The notes below the pieces were generated by a model. The model saw only the letters and a program-made list of their open reading frames with translations. It ran no database searches and was not told the DNA's origin. From Roseateles asaccharophilus (lineage in GTDB: Bacteria; Pseudomonadota; Gammaproteobacteria; Burkholderiales; Burkholderiaceae_C), in contig NZ_SNXE01000002.1 in NCBI RefSeq assembly GCF_004362405.1, positions 591,599-655,598 of the forward strand: 64,000 nt of DNA, read 5' to 3'. Shown here one piece after another: positions 38,666 to 49,179 of this stretch; position 1 is the stretch's first letter, and each line of letters starts with the position of its first letter. A program made the translations under genes and the position numbers.

Positions 38666-39933
38666 CGCAGGGCGGCGAGTATGCCAAAGCCCAGGGCCGC
38701 CGCCGCACACCAGGACAGCAGCAGGGCGGCGATGAGCCAGCGGGCGTACTGCCAGCCCCCGGCCAGCAAGGCGGTGATCGCGCGCGTCAGGGAGTTGCAG
38801 CCTATGGTGATCAGCAAGGCGGTACTCAGGGTACTGGGCGTGATGCGGTTCTGGGCCGCCAGGCTGCCCAGGGAGGCCATGGGGGCATGGGCATCGGCAA
38901 AGGCGGCCACTGCCACCGATGCCAGCAGGCCGTGATCACCAAAACGCTGGTTGGCCCAGCCCACCAGGGCACTGACGGCGCTGAGCAAGGCGGCGACCAG
39001 CAGCGCTTCACGCAGTCGCAGGGGGCCACCGCTGCCGGGGCCGGCGGCCACCGCGGGCGTACCCCGGGCCAGCAGGAGCGCGACCAGAAGGGCGCAGAGG
39101 GTGCCAGCCGCACAGGCCGGCGCGATATGGCTGAGCTGGGCGGGAGCCAGGCTGCCCAGCATCACGGCCGCCTGCAGCCAGGTGGCGGCGGTGGACATCA
39201 CGGCCGCGGCGGCAAAGGCGCGCAGCAGCTCGGGTTGGGCGCGGGCGCGGCTGCCCATGGCCGCGATGGTGGCCGTGCTGGACACCAGGCCCGAGAACAG
39301 TCCCGTCAGTGCCAGACCCAGACGAGCACCCAGGGCGCGCAGGGCGACATGGCCGGCCGCCTGCAGCAGCAGCAGCAAGGTCACCAGGCCCAGCAGGGTT
39401 TGCGCCTTGAGTCCGGCCAACCAGGGGATGGGCTCCGTCGGCATCAGCGGGAGCACGATCAGCCCCAGGGCCGCCAGCACCAGGCCGTCATGCAGCTCCT
39501 GCTCGGTCAGGACCCGGGTGGCAAAGTGGTGCAAGCGGGTGCGGGCCGCCAGCAACATGGTCATCAGCACCGCGGCCGCGGCGCCCAGGGCGGGAGCCTG
39601 CAGGCTGAGCGCACCGATCAGATAGACCAGGAGCAGGGCGATCTCGGTCGTCAGGCCCGGATCGCGCGGGGCCTGACGCCAGTAGGCGAGGGCGGCCAGG
39701 CCGCCGATGGCCAGGGCGCCCGCCGGCAGCAGCCCGGGAACTTCCAGTCCATGCGCCAAGGCGCCGGCCACCGACACCAGGGCAAAGCTGCGCAGGCCGG
39801 CGGCTTCGCGGCGCGGACCATGACCCTTGCGACGCTCTCGCTCAAGCCCCACCAGCAGGCCGCCCCCAAGGGCCACGAGCAGGCCCACCGCCAGCGGCGC
39901 CTGGGCACCGAACAACTGCTGCCAATCGACCAT
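38662..39933 (-). CDS. MgtC/DUF4010 membrane protein
   Basis: This 423-residue integral membrane protein has about 12 hydrophobic helices. The N-terminal third has the MgtC-like LVGLERERRKG (around 28) and the C-terminal part is DUF4010-like, with TGLFSGLVSSTATIAAMG (around 212) and SVAVAAFADAHAPMASLG. A transport or magnesium-related role is often proposed but not shown. It overlaps mnmC by 4 bp with no obvious functional link. Confidence 0.85.
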   Translation of the reverse strand: MVDWQQLFGAQAPLAVGLLVALGGGLLVGLERERRKGHGPRREAAGLRSFALVSVAGALAHGLEVPGLLPAGALAIGGLAALAYWRQAPRDPGLTTEIALLLVYLIGALSLQAPALGAAAAVLMTMLLAARTRLHHFATRVLTEQELHDGLVLAALGLIVLPLMPTEPIPWLAGLKAQTLLGLVTLLLLLQAAGHVALRALGARLGLALTGLFSGLVSSTATIAAMGSRARAQPELLRAFAAAAVMSTAATWLQAAVMLGSLAPAQLSHIAPACAAGTLCALLVALLLARGTPAVAAGPGSGGPLRLREALLVAALLSAVSALVGWANQRFGDHGLLASVAVAAFADAHAPMASLGSLAAQNRITPSTLSTALLITIGCNSLTRAITALLAGGWQYARWLIAALLLSWCAAAALGFGILAALR

Positions 39934-39952
39934 GAAGCGCTGGAAACCCTGT

Positions 39953-41317
39953 TCAGAGGCTCACGGTCTCGCCATGCTGGGGCACGCGTACCCGCCAGCC
40001 CAGTTCGTCCTGAATGCGGCTGCGCAGCGCATCGCTGGCTGCCGGATCGCCATGGACCACGAAAACCTGCTCGGGCGCGCGATCCAGACCACGCAGCCAG
40101 GCCATCAGGCCATCGGCATCCGCATGCCCCGAAAAGCCGTCCAGATGGCTGACCTCGGCATTCACCGGCACATACTCGCCCTGCAGCTTGATCTCGCGCG
40201 CGCCTTCCACCATCTTGGCACCGCGGCTGCCGCCCACCTGAAAGCCGGGGAAGACGATGTGATGGCGCGCGCCCGGGGCCAGGGTCTTGAGGTAGTTCAG
40301 CACCCGACCGCCGGTGGCCATGCCGCTGGCCGAGATGATGATGCTGGGCCGGCCCATGGCGCGCACCGCGGCCTTGAGCGAGTCGGCCGCCTTGCTGACC
40401 ACGGTCACGCCATCGTCCAGCGTGGCCAGCTCGCGCGGGCTGATGCGCAGCAGTCGGCCGTTGCGGCGCGTGATTTCGGTGGCCTCCGCGGCCATGGGGC
40501 TGTCCAGCAGGATGGGCACATGGCGGGGCAGCTCGCCGGCCTCGCGCAGGCGCTGCAGCACCAGCATCAGGGCCTGGGCCCGGCCCACGGCAAAGCTGGG
40601 CAGCAGCACGCTGCCACCGCGCGCCAGGGTGGCGCGGATGATCTGGGCCAGACGGGCCTGCACATCCTCGGGCGCGTGCAGGCGGTTGCCATAGGTGGAC
40701 TCGATCAGCAGCACCTCGGCACCCTGGGGCTGCTGGGGCGGGGGCATCAGCAGGTCATTGCTGCGCCCCAGATCACCCGAGAACAAGAGGCTGCGACCGG
40801 CTTCGCTTTCGATGCGGATGGCGCAGGCGCCCAGCAGATGGCCCACGGGCGTGAAGCGGATCTCGCAGTCCTTGAGGCGCAGGCGGCCGTCGCGCGGCAG
40901 ACCCACGAAATGTGCGAGCGCCTTCTTTGCATCGCTGCTGCTGTACAGCGGCAGGGCCTTCTCATGGCGGCTGGTGTGGTGGCGGTTGGCGTGGCGCGCA
41001 TCCTCCTCCTGGAGCTTGGCCGCATCCAGCAGCAGCACCTCGCAGAGCTGGCGCGTGGCGCCGGTGGAGAAGATGGGGCCCTTGAAGCCCTGGCGCACCA
41101 GGGCCGGGAGATAGCCGCTGTGGTCCAGATGGGCGTGCGAGAGCAGCACGGCATCCAGCCCCTGAGACGCCAGGCCCAGGGGAATCCAGTTGCGCTCGCG
41201 CAGGGTCTTGAAGCCTTGAAAAAGGCCACAGTCCAGCAGCAGACGCTGGCTGCCGGTATCCAGCAGATGACGCGAGCCGGTGACGGTGTCGGCAGCGCCG
41301 AGAAAGCTGAGCTTCAT
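39953..41317 (-). CDS. Beta-CASP metallohydrolase (RNA-processing type)
   Basis: This 454-residue metallo-beta-lactamase enzyme has a beta-CASP insert and RMMBL C-terminus, like CPSF73-related bacterial nucleases. Zinc motifs: LLSHAHLDHSGYLPAL (around 60), PVGHLLGA (around 158), FSGDLGR (around 179). The beta-CASP part has SFAVGRAQALM and DSPMA; the C-terminal motifs are SASGMATGGR and GFSGHADADGLM. It probably cuts RNA. It is located downstream of rhlE on the same strand. Confidence 0.9.
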   Translation of the reverse strand: MKLSFLGAADTVTGSRHLLDTGSQRLLLDCGLFQGFKTLRERNWIPLGLASQGLDAVLLSHAHLDHSGYLPALVRQGFKGPIFSTGATRQLCEVLLLDAAKLQEEDARHANRHHTSRHEKALPLYSSSDAKKALAHFVGLPRDGRLRLKDCEIRFTPVGHLLGACAIRIESEAGRSLLFSGDLGRSNDLLMPPPQQPQGAEVLLIESTYGNRLHAPEDVQARLAQIIRATLARGGSVLLPSFAVGRAQALMLVLQRLREAGELPRHVPILLDSPMAAEATEITRRNGRLLRISPRELATLDDGVTVVSKAADSLKAAVRAMGRPSIIISASGMATGGRVLNYLKTLAPGARHHIVFPGFQVGGSRGAKMVEGAREIKLQGEYVPVNAEVSHLDGFSGHADADGLMAWLRGLDRAPEQVFVVHGDPAASDALRSRIQDELGWRVRVPQHGETVSL

Positions 41318-41387
41318 GGTGGAACCCGGGCAGTGAGTGCTGCGGATTCGACCATGGGGGAAGCGGGCGGAGATTGACGGAAGTCAA

Positions 41388-41409
41388 GCGGCCCGCCGAG
41401 GCGGGCCGC
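41388..41409 (-). terminator. Hairpin after rhlE
   Basis: GCGGCCCGCC and GGCGGGCCGC form a perfect 10-bp stem with a 2-nt loop. A second small stem, TTGAC-GGAA-GTCAA (41374-41387), follows instead of a T tract. It may reduce read-through into the beta-CASP gene. Confidence 0.45.
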
Positions 41410-41457
41410 ACAAGCCAGAGGGTGAGGGGAGGGCCGGGCGGCCCCAGGCTCACGGTC

Positions 41458-42927
<1,470 letters not shown>

Positions 42928-43021
42928 TGACTGCAATGTGAGCACGGTGCCCTGTGGGCGTGGCCGCGTCGCATGGTGGGCAACGCCAGTCTTCGGGCCA
43001 CGCGAGGAGCGTGCATGGGCT

Positions 43022-43060
43022 CAAAAATAAAACGCCGCGCAAAGACTGAGATGCGCAGCG
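43022..43060 (-). terminator. Terminator in the rhlE leader (possible attenuator)
   Basis: On the minus strand CGCTGCGC (43060-43053) pairs with GCGCGGCG (43040-43033), one G-U pair, 12-nt loop, followed by TTTTATTTTTGA. It lies ~95 nt upstream of the rhlE start and just after a TACAAT -10 box, i.e. at the very 5' end of the rhlE transcript. Confidence 0.6.
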
Positions 43061-43068
43061 TGGGAGCC

Positions 43069-43074
43069 ATTGTA
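43069..43074 (-). promoter_or_regulatory. -10 box for rhlE leader
   Basis: TACAAT on the minus strand predicts transcription from about 43062, giving a ~135-nt leader that opens with the hairpin above. Confidence 0.5.
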
Positions 43075-43109
43075 GCTTGCGGGGCGCGACGATCGCCCGC
43101 TGGCTCTGC

Positions 43110-43115
43110 GACAAT
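43110..43115 (+). promoter_or_regulatory. -10 box for ettA
   Basis: GACAAT, divergent from the rhlE box, predicts an ettA leader of about 75 nt. No clear -35. Confidence 0.4.
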
Positions 43116-43197
43116 AGGGTCATCCAGCGGGTTCGGCAGTCATGATATGTCGCGACCCGCCTTCGCTTTTCTAGAGTTCCGACAAACCACGAGCACC

Positions 43198-44862
43198 ATG
43201 GCCCAATACGTCTTCTCGATGAACCGCGTCAACAAGACGGTTCCGCCCAAACGCCACATCCTCAAGGACATCTCCCTGTCCTTCTTCCCCGGCGCCAAGA
43301 TCGGCGTGCTGGGCCTGAACGGCTCGGGCAAGTCCACCATCCTGAAGATCATGGCGGGCGTGGACAAGGAGTTCGAGGGTGAGGCCGTGGCCATGCCCGG
43401 CATCAAGATCGGCTACCTGGAGCAGGAGCCCAAGCTTGACCCGAACCAGACCGTGCGCGAGGCCGTGGAAGAGGGCATCGGCGGCGTGCTGGCTGCCAAG
43501 AAGCGCCTGGACGAGGTTTATGCCGCCTATGCCGAGCCGGATGCCGACTTTGACGCCCTGGCCGCCGAGCAGGGCGAGCTGGAGGCCATCATTGCCGCTG
43601 CCGGCTCCGAGAACACCGATCTGCAGCTGGAGCTGGCCGCCGACGCGCTGAACCTGCCGCCCTGGGACGCCAAGATCGACCTGCTGTCCGGCGGCGAAAA
43701 GCGCCGCGTGGCCCTGTGCCGCCTGCTGCTGTCCAAGCCCGATATGCTGCTGCTGGACGAGCCGACCAACCACCTGGACGCCGAGTCGGTGCACTGGCTG
43801 GAGCAGTTCCTGCAGCGCTTCCCCGGCACCGTGGTGGCCATCACCCATGATCGCTACTTCCTGGACAACGCCGCCGAGTGGATTCTGGAACTGGACCGCG
43901 GCCATGGCATTCCCTGGAAGGGCAATTACTCCGACTGGCTGGACCAGAAGGAACGCCGCCTGGAGCAGGAGCAGAAGTCCGAAGATGCCCGCATGAAGGC
44001 GATGAAGGAAGAGCTGAAGTGGGTGCGCTCCAATGCCAAGGGCCGTCAGGCCAAGAGCAAGGCGCGTCTGGCCCGCTTTGAAGAACTGAGCGACGTCGAC
44101 TATCAGAAGCGCAATGAGACCAACGAAATCTTCATCCCCGTGGCCGAGCGCCTGGGCAATGAGGTGATCGAGTTCAAGAACGTCAGCAAGAGCTTCGGCG
44201 ACCGCGTGCTGATCGAGGACCTGAGCTTCCGCGTGCCCGCGGGCGCCATCGTGGGCATCATCGGCCCCAACGGCGCCGGCAAGTCCACGCTGTTCCGCAT
44301 GATCCAGGGCACCGAGACTCCGGACAGCGGCGAGGTCGTGATCGGCAAGACCGCCAAGCTGGCCTTTGTGGACCAGAGCCGCGCCAGCCTGGACGCCAAC
44401 AAGACCGTCTGGGAAGACGTCTCGGGCGGCCTGGACAATATCGTGGTCGGCAAGTTCGTGATGCCCAGCCGCGCCTATATTGGCCGCTTCAACTTCAAGG
44501 GCAATGACCAGCAGAAGATGGTGGGTCAGCTCTCTGGTGGTGAGCGCGGCCGCCTGCACCTGGCCAAGACCCTGGCCCAGGGCGGCAATGTGTTGATGCT
44601 GGACGAACCCTCCAACGACCTGGACGTGGAAACCCTGCGCGCCCTGGAAGAGGCCCTGCTGGAGTTCGGTGGCTCGGCCATGGTGATCTCCCACGACCGC
44701 TGGTTCCTGGACCGCATCTGCACCCACATCCTGGCCTATGAAGGCGATGCCAAGTGGGTGTTCTTCGACGGCAACTTCACCGAGTACGAGGCCGACAAGG
44801 TCAAGCGCCTGGGTGAGGAAGGTGCCCGCCCCAAGCGCGCGCGCTTCAAGTCCATCAAGTGA
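43198..44862 (+). CDS. ettA: Energy-dependent translational throttle protein EttA
   Basis: This 554-residue ABC-F protein binds the ribosomal E site and gates early elongation by ATP level. It has two cassettes: GLNGSGKST with LSGGEKRRVAL and LLLDEPTNHLD; GPNGAGKST with LSGGERGRLHL and LMLDEPSNDLDVET. The arm and P-site tether segments lie between them. Length is the same as E. coli EttA (555). The start MAQYVFSMNRV at 43198 matches the family; upstream codons are unrelated. Confidence 0.96.
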   Translation: MAQYVFSMNRVNKTVPPKRHILKDISLSFFPGAKIGVLGLNGSGKSTILKIMAGVDKEFEGEAVAMPGIKIGYLEQEPKLDPNQTVREAVEEGIGGVLAAKKRLDEVYAAYAEPDADFDALAAEQGELEAIIAAAGSENTDLQLELAADALNLPPWDAKIDLLSGGEKRRVALCRLLLSKPDMLLLDEPTNHLDAESVHWLEQFLQRFPGTVVAITHDRYFLDNAAEWILELDRGHGIPWKGNYSDWLDQKERRLEQEQKSEDARMKAMKEELKWVRSNAKGRQAKSKARLARFEELSDVDYQKRNETNEIFIPVAERLGNEVIEFKNVSKSFGDRVLIEDLSFRVPAGAIVGIIGPNGAGKSTLFRMIQGTETPDSGEVVIGKTAKLAFVDQSRASLDANKTVWEDVSGGLDNIVVGKFVMPSRAYIGRFNFKGNDQQKMVGQLSGGERGRLHLAKTLAQGGNVLMLDEPSNDLDVETLRALEEALLEFGGSAMVISHDRWFLDRICTHILAYEGDAKWVFFDGNFTEYEADKVKRLGEEGARPKRARFKSIK

Positions 44863-44900
44863 TGGGCCGCGCCGCTGATGGCGCTGCACCGAGCACGTTC

Positions 44901-44929
44901 AAGGGCCCTCAGGGGCCCTTTTCCTTTTC
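44901..44929 (+). terminator. Intrinsic terminator of ettA
   Basis: AAGGGCCC and GGGCCCTT form a perfect 8-bp stem with TCAG loop, followed by TTCCTTTTC. Confidence 0.85.
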
Positions 44930-45030
44930 TGGCCGCCGCTGGGCGCTTTGATCTTCTTTACATTCCCGGCATGGTCGCCTTACGCAGGGTGATCAAGATG
45001 ACAGCACTTCCCCACCACATGGAGTCTGCG

Positions 45031-45540
45031 ATGTCCAAGATCACGAAACTGCGTCAAGGCCTGGGCGTGGCCGCCTTGCTGGCCGTGCTGGCCACCCCCA
45101 CGGTGCAAGCCATGCCTGGCGGCGGCATGATGGGCGGCCATCATGGCGGCGGTCCGGGCGGGCCACGCGTCGAGCACATGCTGGATCTGGTGGATGCCAG
45201 CGACAGCCAGCGTCAGCAGATTCAGCAAATCATGAAGGAAGCGGCCCAGGACTCGCGTGCCCAGCGCGAGTCACTGCAACAGCTGCATCAGCAGGGGCGC
45301 AAGCTGTTCACCGCAGCCACCCTGGATGCCGCCGCCATCGAGTCCCTGCGGCAGCAGACCCAGCTCATCCACGAGCAGCTCAGCCGGCGCATGAGCCAGG
45401 CCATGCTGGCCGCGGCCCAGGTGCTCACGCCCGAGCAACGCGCCAAGATGGGCGAGCGCATGGCGCAGCGAGAGGCGCGCCGTGCCGAGCGCAAGCACCA
45501 GCATGAGTCGGCTCGTGGCGGCAACGCCAAGGCTCCGTGA
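45031..45540 (+). CDS. Spy/CpxP-like periplasmic protein
   Basis: This 169-residue exported helical protein has a signal peptide ending VQA (about 26); the mature N-terminus is Gly/Met/His-rich (MPGGGMMGGHHGGG), a possible metal-binding segment. Two LTxxQ-like stretches typical of Spy/CpxP appear as LDLVDASDSQRQQ and VLTPEQRAKMGER. Such proteins act as ATP-independent chaperones and as inhibitors of a sensor kinase. The start at 45031 has GGAG 6 nt upstream; 45019 is in frame. It heads a three-gene set with a regulator and kinase. Confidence 0.87.
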   Translation: MSKITKLRQGLGVAALLAVLATPTVQAMPGGGMMGGHHGGGPGGPRVEHMLDLVDASDSQRQQIQQIMKEAAQDSRAQRESLQQLHQQGRKLFTAATLDAAAIESLRQQTQLIHEQLSRRMSQAMLAAAQVLTPEQRAKMGERMAQREARRAERKHQHESARGGNAKAP

Positions 45541-45614
45541 GGGCTGCGCCTGGCCTGGCATATGCTTGGGCCTCCTCCGCCAAGGGCCCGAGTCGGGCCT
45601 GCTTTTCGAATGCC

Positions 45615-46331
45615 ATGAGTTCCCGTCTGCTTCTGGTCGATGATGATGCCCGCCTGACCGATATGTTGGGCGACTACCTCCGCCACGCCGGTTTCGAGAT
45701 CGGCGTGGCGGGCAGCCTGGCTCAAGCGGCCCAGGCCCTGGAGGCGGCGCTGCCAGACCTGCTGGTGCTGGACCTGATGCTGCCGGACGGCGACGGGCTG
45801 GACTTCTGCCGCAAGTTGCGCGGGGATGCCCGCACGCGGCGCCTGCCGGTGCTCATGCTCTCGGCCCGTGGCGAGCCCATGGATCGCATCCTGGGCCTGG
45901 AACTCGGGGCCGATGACTATCTGCCCAAGCCTTTTGAGCCGCGCGAACTGCAGGCGCGCATCAAGGCCTTGCTGCGCCGTGCCGAACCCGATGGGCAGGG
46001 CCAGGATGAGGTGCTGCGCTTTGGGCGTCTGGACATCGATCTGGCGGCCCGTGTGGCCCGTCTCGATGGCAAAGCCTGCGATCTCACCAGCCACCAGTTC
46101 GATCTGCTGGTGGTGCTGGCCCAGAGCCCCGGGCGGGTGCTGAGCCGTGACCAGATCATGGACGCGCTCAAGGGGCATCCCCTGGATGCCTTTGATCGCT
46201 CCATCGATGTGCATGTCTCGCGCATCCGCGCCGTGATCGAGGACGACCCCAAGAACCCGCGCCGTGTGCTGACCGTGCGTGGTGCCGGCTATGTGTTTGC
46301 CCGCAAGCAGGATGCCGAGGCGCAGGGCTGA
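45615..46331 (+). CDS. OmpR-family response regulator (CpxR-like)
   Basis: This 238-residue DNA-binding regulator has a receiver domain with acidic pair D10/D11, phospho-acceptor D53 in LVLDLMLPDGDG, Thr/Ser switch in MLSARG and Lys105 in PKPFEPRE. The C-terminal winged helix contains LTSHQFDLLVVLAQ and SIDVHVSRIRAVIEDDPKNP ahead of VRGAGYVF. It overlaps the kinase start by 1 bp. The likely trigger is envelope stress sensed with the Spy-like protein. Confidence 0.93.
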   Translation: MSSRLLLVDDDARLTDMLGDYLRHAGFEIGVAGSLAQAAQALEAALPDLLVLDLMLPDGDGLDFCRKLRGDARTRRLPVLMLSARGEPMDRILGLELGADDYLPKPFEPRELQARIKALLRRAEPDGQGQDEVLRFGRLDIDLAARVARLDGKACDLTSHQFDLLVVLAQSPGRVLSRDQIMDALKGHPLDAFDRSIDVHVSRIRAVIEDDPKNPRRVLTVRGAGYVFARKQDAEAQG

Positions 46332-47782
46332 TGCTGCGCCAGCTGAGGGCCTCGGCCTTGAAATCGCTCTACCTGCGCATCTACATCACCCTGGTCGCCT
46401 TGCTGCTGACCTTTGCCTTCGGCTCGGCCTGGCTGTTCAAGCGCCAGATTGAGGAAGAGCGCGGGGGCTTTGAGGCTGCGGCGGTGGAGCGACTGAATGC
46501 CACCGCGGTGTTGATCCAGGGGGCCCTGCCGCCCGCGGACGCGCCTGCGTCGGCCCAGGCCGAATCCCTGCGCGACTGGGGGCAGCGCCTGCGCATGGCG
46601 ATTGCGCTCAGTGACACCCAGGGGCGTCGCATCGGGCAGTCCGAGCAGTTCGAGCGCCGGGAGGCCGATCCCTCGGTGCGCCGACTCGATGTGCCCCTGG
46701 ATGACGGACGCACCCTGAGCTTTCTGCGCGGTGCGCGCATGCAGCGAGGCCCGGGGCCCCAGGGACCGCATGGGCCTCAGGGGCCTGGTACCAGCGTGCC
46801 CGGCATGGGGCCCATCGGGCCCATGGGCGAGCCGCGCTTGCGACCGCCGCCGGATTCTGTCTGGCCCCTGTGGGGGCCTCTTGGGGCCTTGCGTGGCCCC
46901 AGTGGCGAGGCGCTGGCGGTGTTTCTGGTTCTGCTTTTCCTGGGTGTGGCGGCGGGCGCCTATCCGGTGGTTCGGCGCCTGACCCGTCGCCTTGAAAATC
47001 TGCAGCGCGGCGTGGAGCAGTTTGGCGCCGGCAATCTTGGCTACCGTGTGCATGACGAGGGGCGGGACGAGGTGGCCAAGCTGGCGGCCAGCTTCAACCG
47101 TTCGGCCCAGCAGATCGAAACCCTGCTGCGCTCGCACCAAAGCCTGCTGGCCAATGCCAGCCATGAGCTGCGCTCCCCATTGGCGCGGCTCAAGATGGCG
47201 TTCTCCATGCTGGAGGAGGCCTCGGCCACCCAGCGTGAGCGCCTGCAGCGCGAGATCAACACCAATATTGCCGAGCTGGATGCGCTGGTCGAGGAGGTGC
47301 TGCTGGCCAGCCGGCTGGAGGCGGGAGGGCAGACGCCGGTGCCGGAACCGGTGGACATGCTGGGTCTGGCCGTGGAAGAGGCCGCACGCAGCGGCGCCGG
47401 ACTCAGCAGCGAGCTGCCGCCCGCGCAATGCCAGCTGCTCGGTGAGGAGCGTCTGCTGCGCCGCGCCCTGCGCAATCTGCTGGAGAACGCGCGCCGCTAT
47501 GGGGGCGGCGCCGAGGTCTTGCTGGAGCTGCGCCGTCAGGGCGAGCGGCTGGAGCTGCGCGTGAATGACCGCGGACCGGGCGTGCCGCCGGAGATGCGCG
47601 AGCGCATCTTCGAGCCCTTCTTCCGCCTGCCCGGCCATGCCGAGCAGGCCGGCGGCGTGGGTCTGGGTCTGTCCCTGGTCAAGCAGATCGCGGAACGTCA
47701 CCAGGGCCGCGTGCGCTGCGAGGCGCGCGAGGGCGGCGGCAGCTGCTTTGTGCTGAGCCTGCCGGGCGCTGGCGGCCGCTGA
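46331..47782 (+). CDS. Sensor histidine kinase with Gly-Pro-rich periplasmic segment
   Basis: This 483-residue inner-membrane kinase has TM1 around 15-36, a periplasmic part of ~160 residues, TM2 around 196-213, then HAMP, HisKA with H278 in NASHELRSPLARL, and an ATP-binding domain with NLLENARRYG, DRGPGVPPE and GVGLGLSLVK. The periplasmic part ends in a collagen-like run (GPGPQGPHGPQGPG then GPIGPMGEP, around 140-168) just before TM2, unusual for the CpxA family. It partners the preceding regulator. Confidence 0.92.
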   Translation: MLRQLRASALKSLYLRIYITLVALLLTFAFGSAWLFKRQIEEERGGFEAAAVERLNATAVLIQGALPPADAPASAQAESLRDWGQRLRMAIALSDTQGRRIGQSEQFERREADPSVRRLDVPLDDGRTLSFLRGARMQRGPGPQGPHGPQGPGTSVPGMGPIGPMGEPRLRPPPDSVWPLWGPLGALRGPSGEALAVFLVLLFLGVAAGAYPVVRRLTRRLENLQRGVEQFGAGNLGYRVHDEGRDEVAKLAASFNRSAQQIETLLRSHQSLLANASHELRSPLARLKMAFSMLEEASATQRERLQREINTNIAELDALVEEVLLASRLEAGGQTPVPEPVDMLGLAVEEAARSGAGLSSELPPAQCQLLGEERLLRRALRNLLENARRYGGGAEVLLELRRQGERLELRVNDRGPGVPPEMRERIFEPFFRLPGHAEQAGGVGLGLSLVKQIAERHQGRVRCEAREGGGSCFVLSLPGAGGR

Positions 47783-47787
47783 CAGCC

Positions 47788-49179
47788 TCAAGCGGCGGCG
47801 CTGGCTTCGGCCCGCAAGGCCTTCTGCACCATCTGCTGCACGATCACCAGGCCCAGGGCGGCCAGCACCAGGCCGGCCGCCGCCGCGGCCCAGAAACCGC
47901 GCGCGCCGGCCAGGGCCGGCCAGGGCTGCTCAAAGGCCAGCCAGTAGCCGCCGCCCATGCCCACGCCCCAGATGGCCAGGGCATAGACCACCATGGGCGC
48001 CACGGTCACATGGTGGGCCCGCAGCACCGAGGCCGAGATGGCCTGGGACGCATCCCCCAGATGGAAGATCCAGACCCACAGCAGCAGGGGCGCGGCGGCG
48101 GCCAGGATGGCGGCGTCCGTGGTGTAGAGCGCCAGCACCGGCCCGCGCAGCAGGAAGATGGCGCCGCCCAGCAGCAGGGCGCAGCCCAGGGCGAACTCCA
48201 GACCGTGCCAGCCCAGGCGTTCGGCCGCCCGTGGATCGCGCGCGCCGATGCGCTGCCCCACCAGGGCGCCGGTGGCATTGCCCAGTGCCATGGGCAGCAT
48301 GAACATCATGGCCACCAGATTGGCCGCCAGCTGATGGCCGGCCACCGGCGTGGCACCCAGACGCGAGATGAAGAGGGCCATGAAGGTGAAGCCCGTCACC
48401 TCGATCACGATGGCCCCGCCCATGGGCAGGCCCAGGCGCAAGAGTTGGCGTATCAGGTCCCAGCGCGGTGCGTGCAGGCCACCCTGCTGGATGCCGAAGG
48501 GCTGGTAGTGCGGGTCGCGCCGCAGCAGCACAAAGCCCGCCGTGAGCTGCCCCCAGACCACCAGGGCGGTGGACAGCGCGCCGCCTGGCGCGCCCATGCC
48601 CTGCCAGCCGCCCAGGCTCTCGTGCCCGTGGATCAGCAGGGCCGAGAGCGGCAGCTTGAGCAGCAGACCGGCCAGCTGCAGGCCCATCACGGCCTTGGGC
48701 CGCGAGACCGCGGTATTGAAGCCGCGGTAGACGGTGAAGAGCATGGCCGCCGGCAGGGCCAGGCCCAGCAGCTGCAGATGGAGGCGGATGATGGCCTCCA
48801 CCGCCGGCTCCGGTTGGGCCAGGGCCAGCAATGGATCGGGCCAGAGCAGCAGCAGCTCGCCCAGCAAGGTCAGGCCCAGGGCCAGCCACACGGCCTGGTG
48901 CAGGCTCTCGCCCACACCGGTCAGATCGCGCGCGCCGAAGCGCTGCGCGGCAAAGGGGGAGATGGCCAGCACCACGCCCATCAGGCCCACGAAGATGCTG
49001 GTGTACATGGCATTGCCCACGGCCAGGGCCGCCAGGTCCAGGGCGCCATAGCGCGCCACCAGCACGGTGTCGATGGTGGAGTACATCAGCACCGCCAGCT
49101 GGCCGATGAAGACCGGCCAGGCCAGGGGCAGGATCTGGGCGTAGCTGTTCAGGCGTGCCGCGCCCAGCCAGCGCTTCAT
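47788..49179 (-). CDS. MATE family efflux transporter
   Basis: This 463-residue multidrug and toxin extrusion protein has 12 hydrophobic segments in two pseudo-repeats. It opens with LPLAWPVFIGQLAVLMYSTIDTVLVARYG, where the conserved Asp is in TM1, and has the second-half counterpart LGLPMGGAIVIEVTGF. It exports organic cations in exchange for Na+ or H+. The stop is only 5 bp from the convergent kinase stop with no hairpin between. It overlaps the upstream gene's stop by 4 bp. Confidence 0.92.
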   Translation of the reverse strand: MKRWLGAARLNSYAQILPLAWPVFIGQLAVLMYSTIDTVLVARYGALDLAALAVGNAMYTSIFVGLMGVVLAISPFAAQRFGARDLTGVGESLHQAVWLALGLTLLGELLLLWPDPLLALAQPEPAVEAIIRLHLQLLGLALPAAMLFTVYRGFNTAVSRPKAVMGLQLAGLLLKLPLSALLIHGHESLGGWQGMGAPGGALSTALVVWGQLTAGFVLLRRDPHYQPFGIQQGGLHAPRWDLIRQLLRLGLPMGGAIVIEVTGFTFMALFISRLGATPVAGHQLAANLVAMMFMLPMALGNATGALVGQRIGARDPRAAERLGWHGLEFALGCALLLGGAIFLLRGPVLALYTTDAAILAAAAPLLLWVWIFHLGDASQAISASVLRAHHVTVAPMVVYALAIWGVGMGGGYWLAFEQPWPALAGARGFWAAAAAGLVLAALGLVIVQQMVQKALRAEASAAA

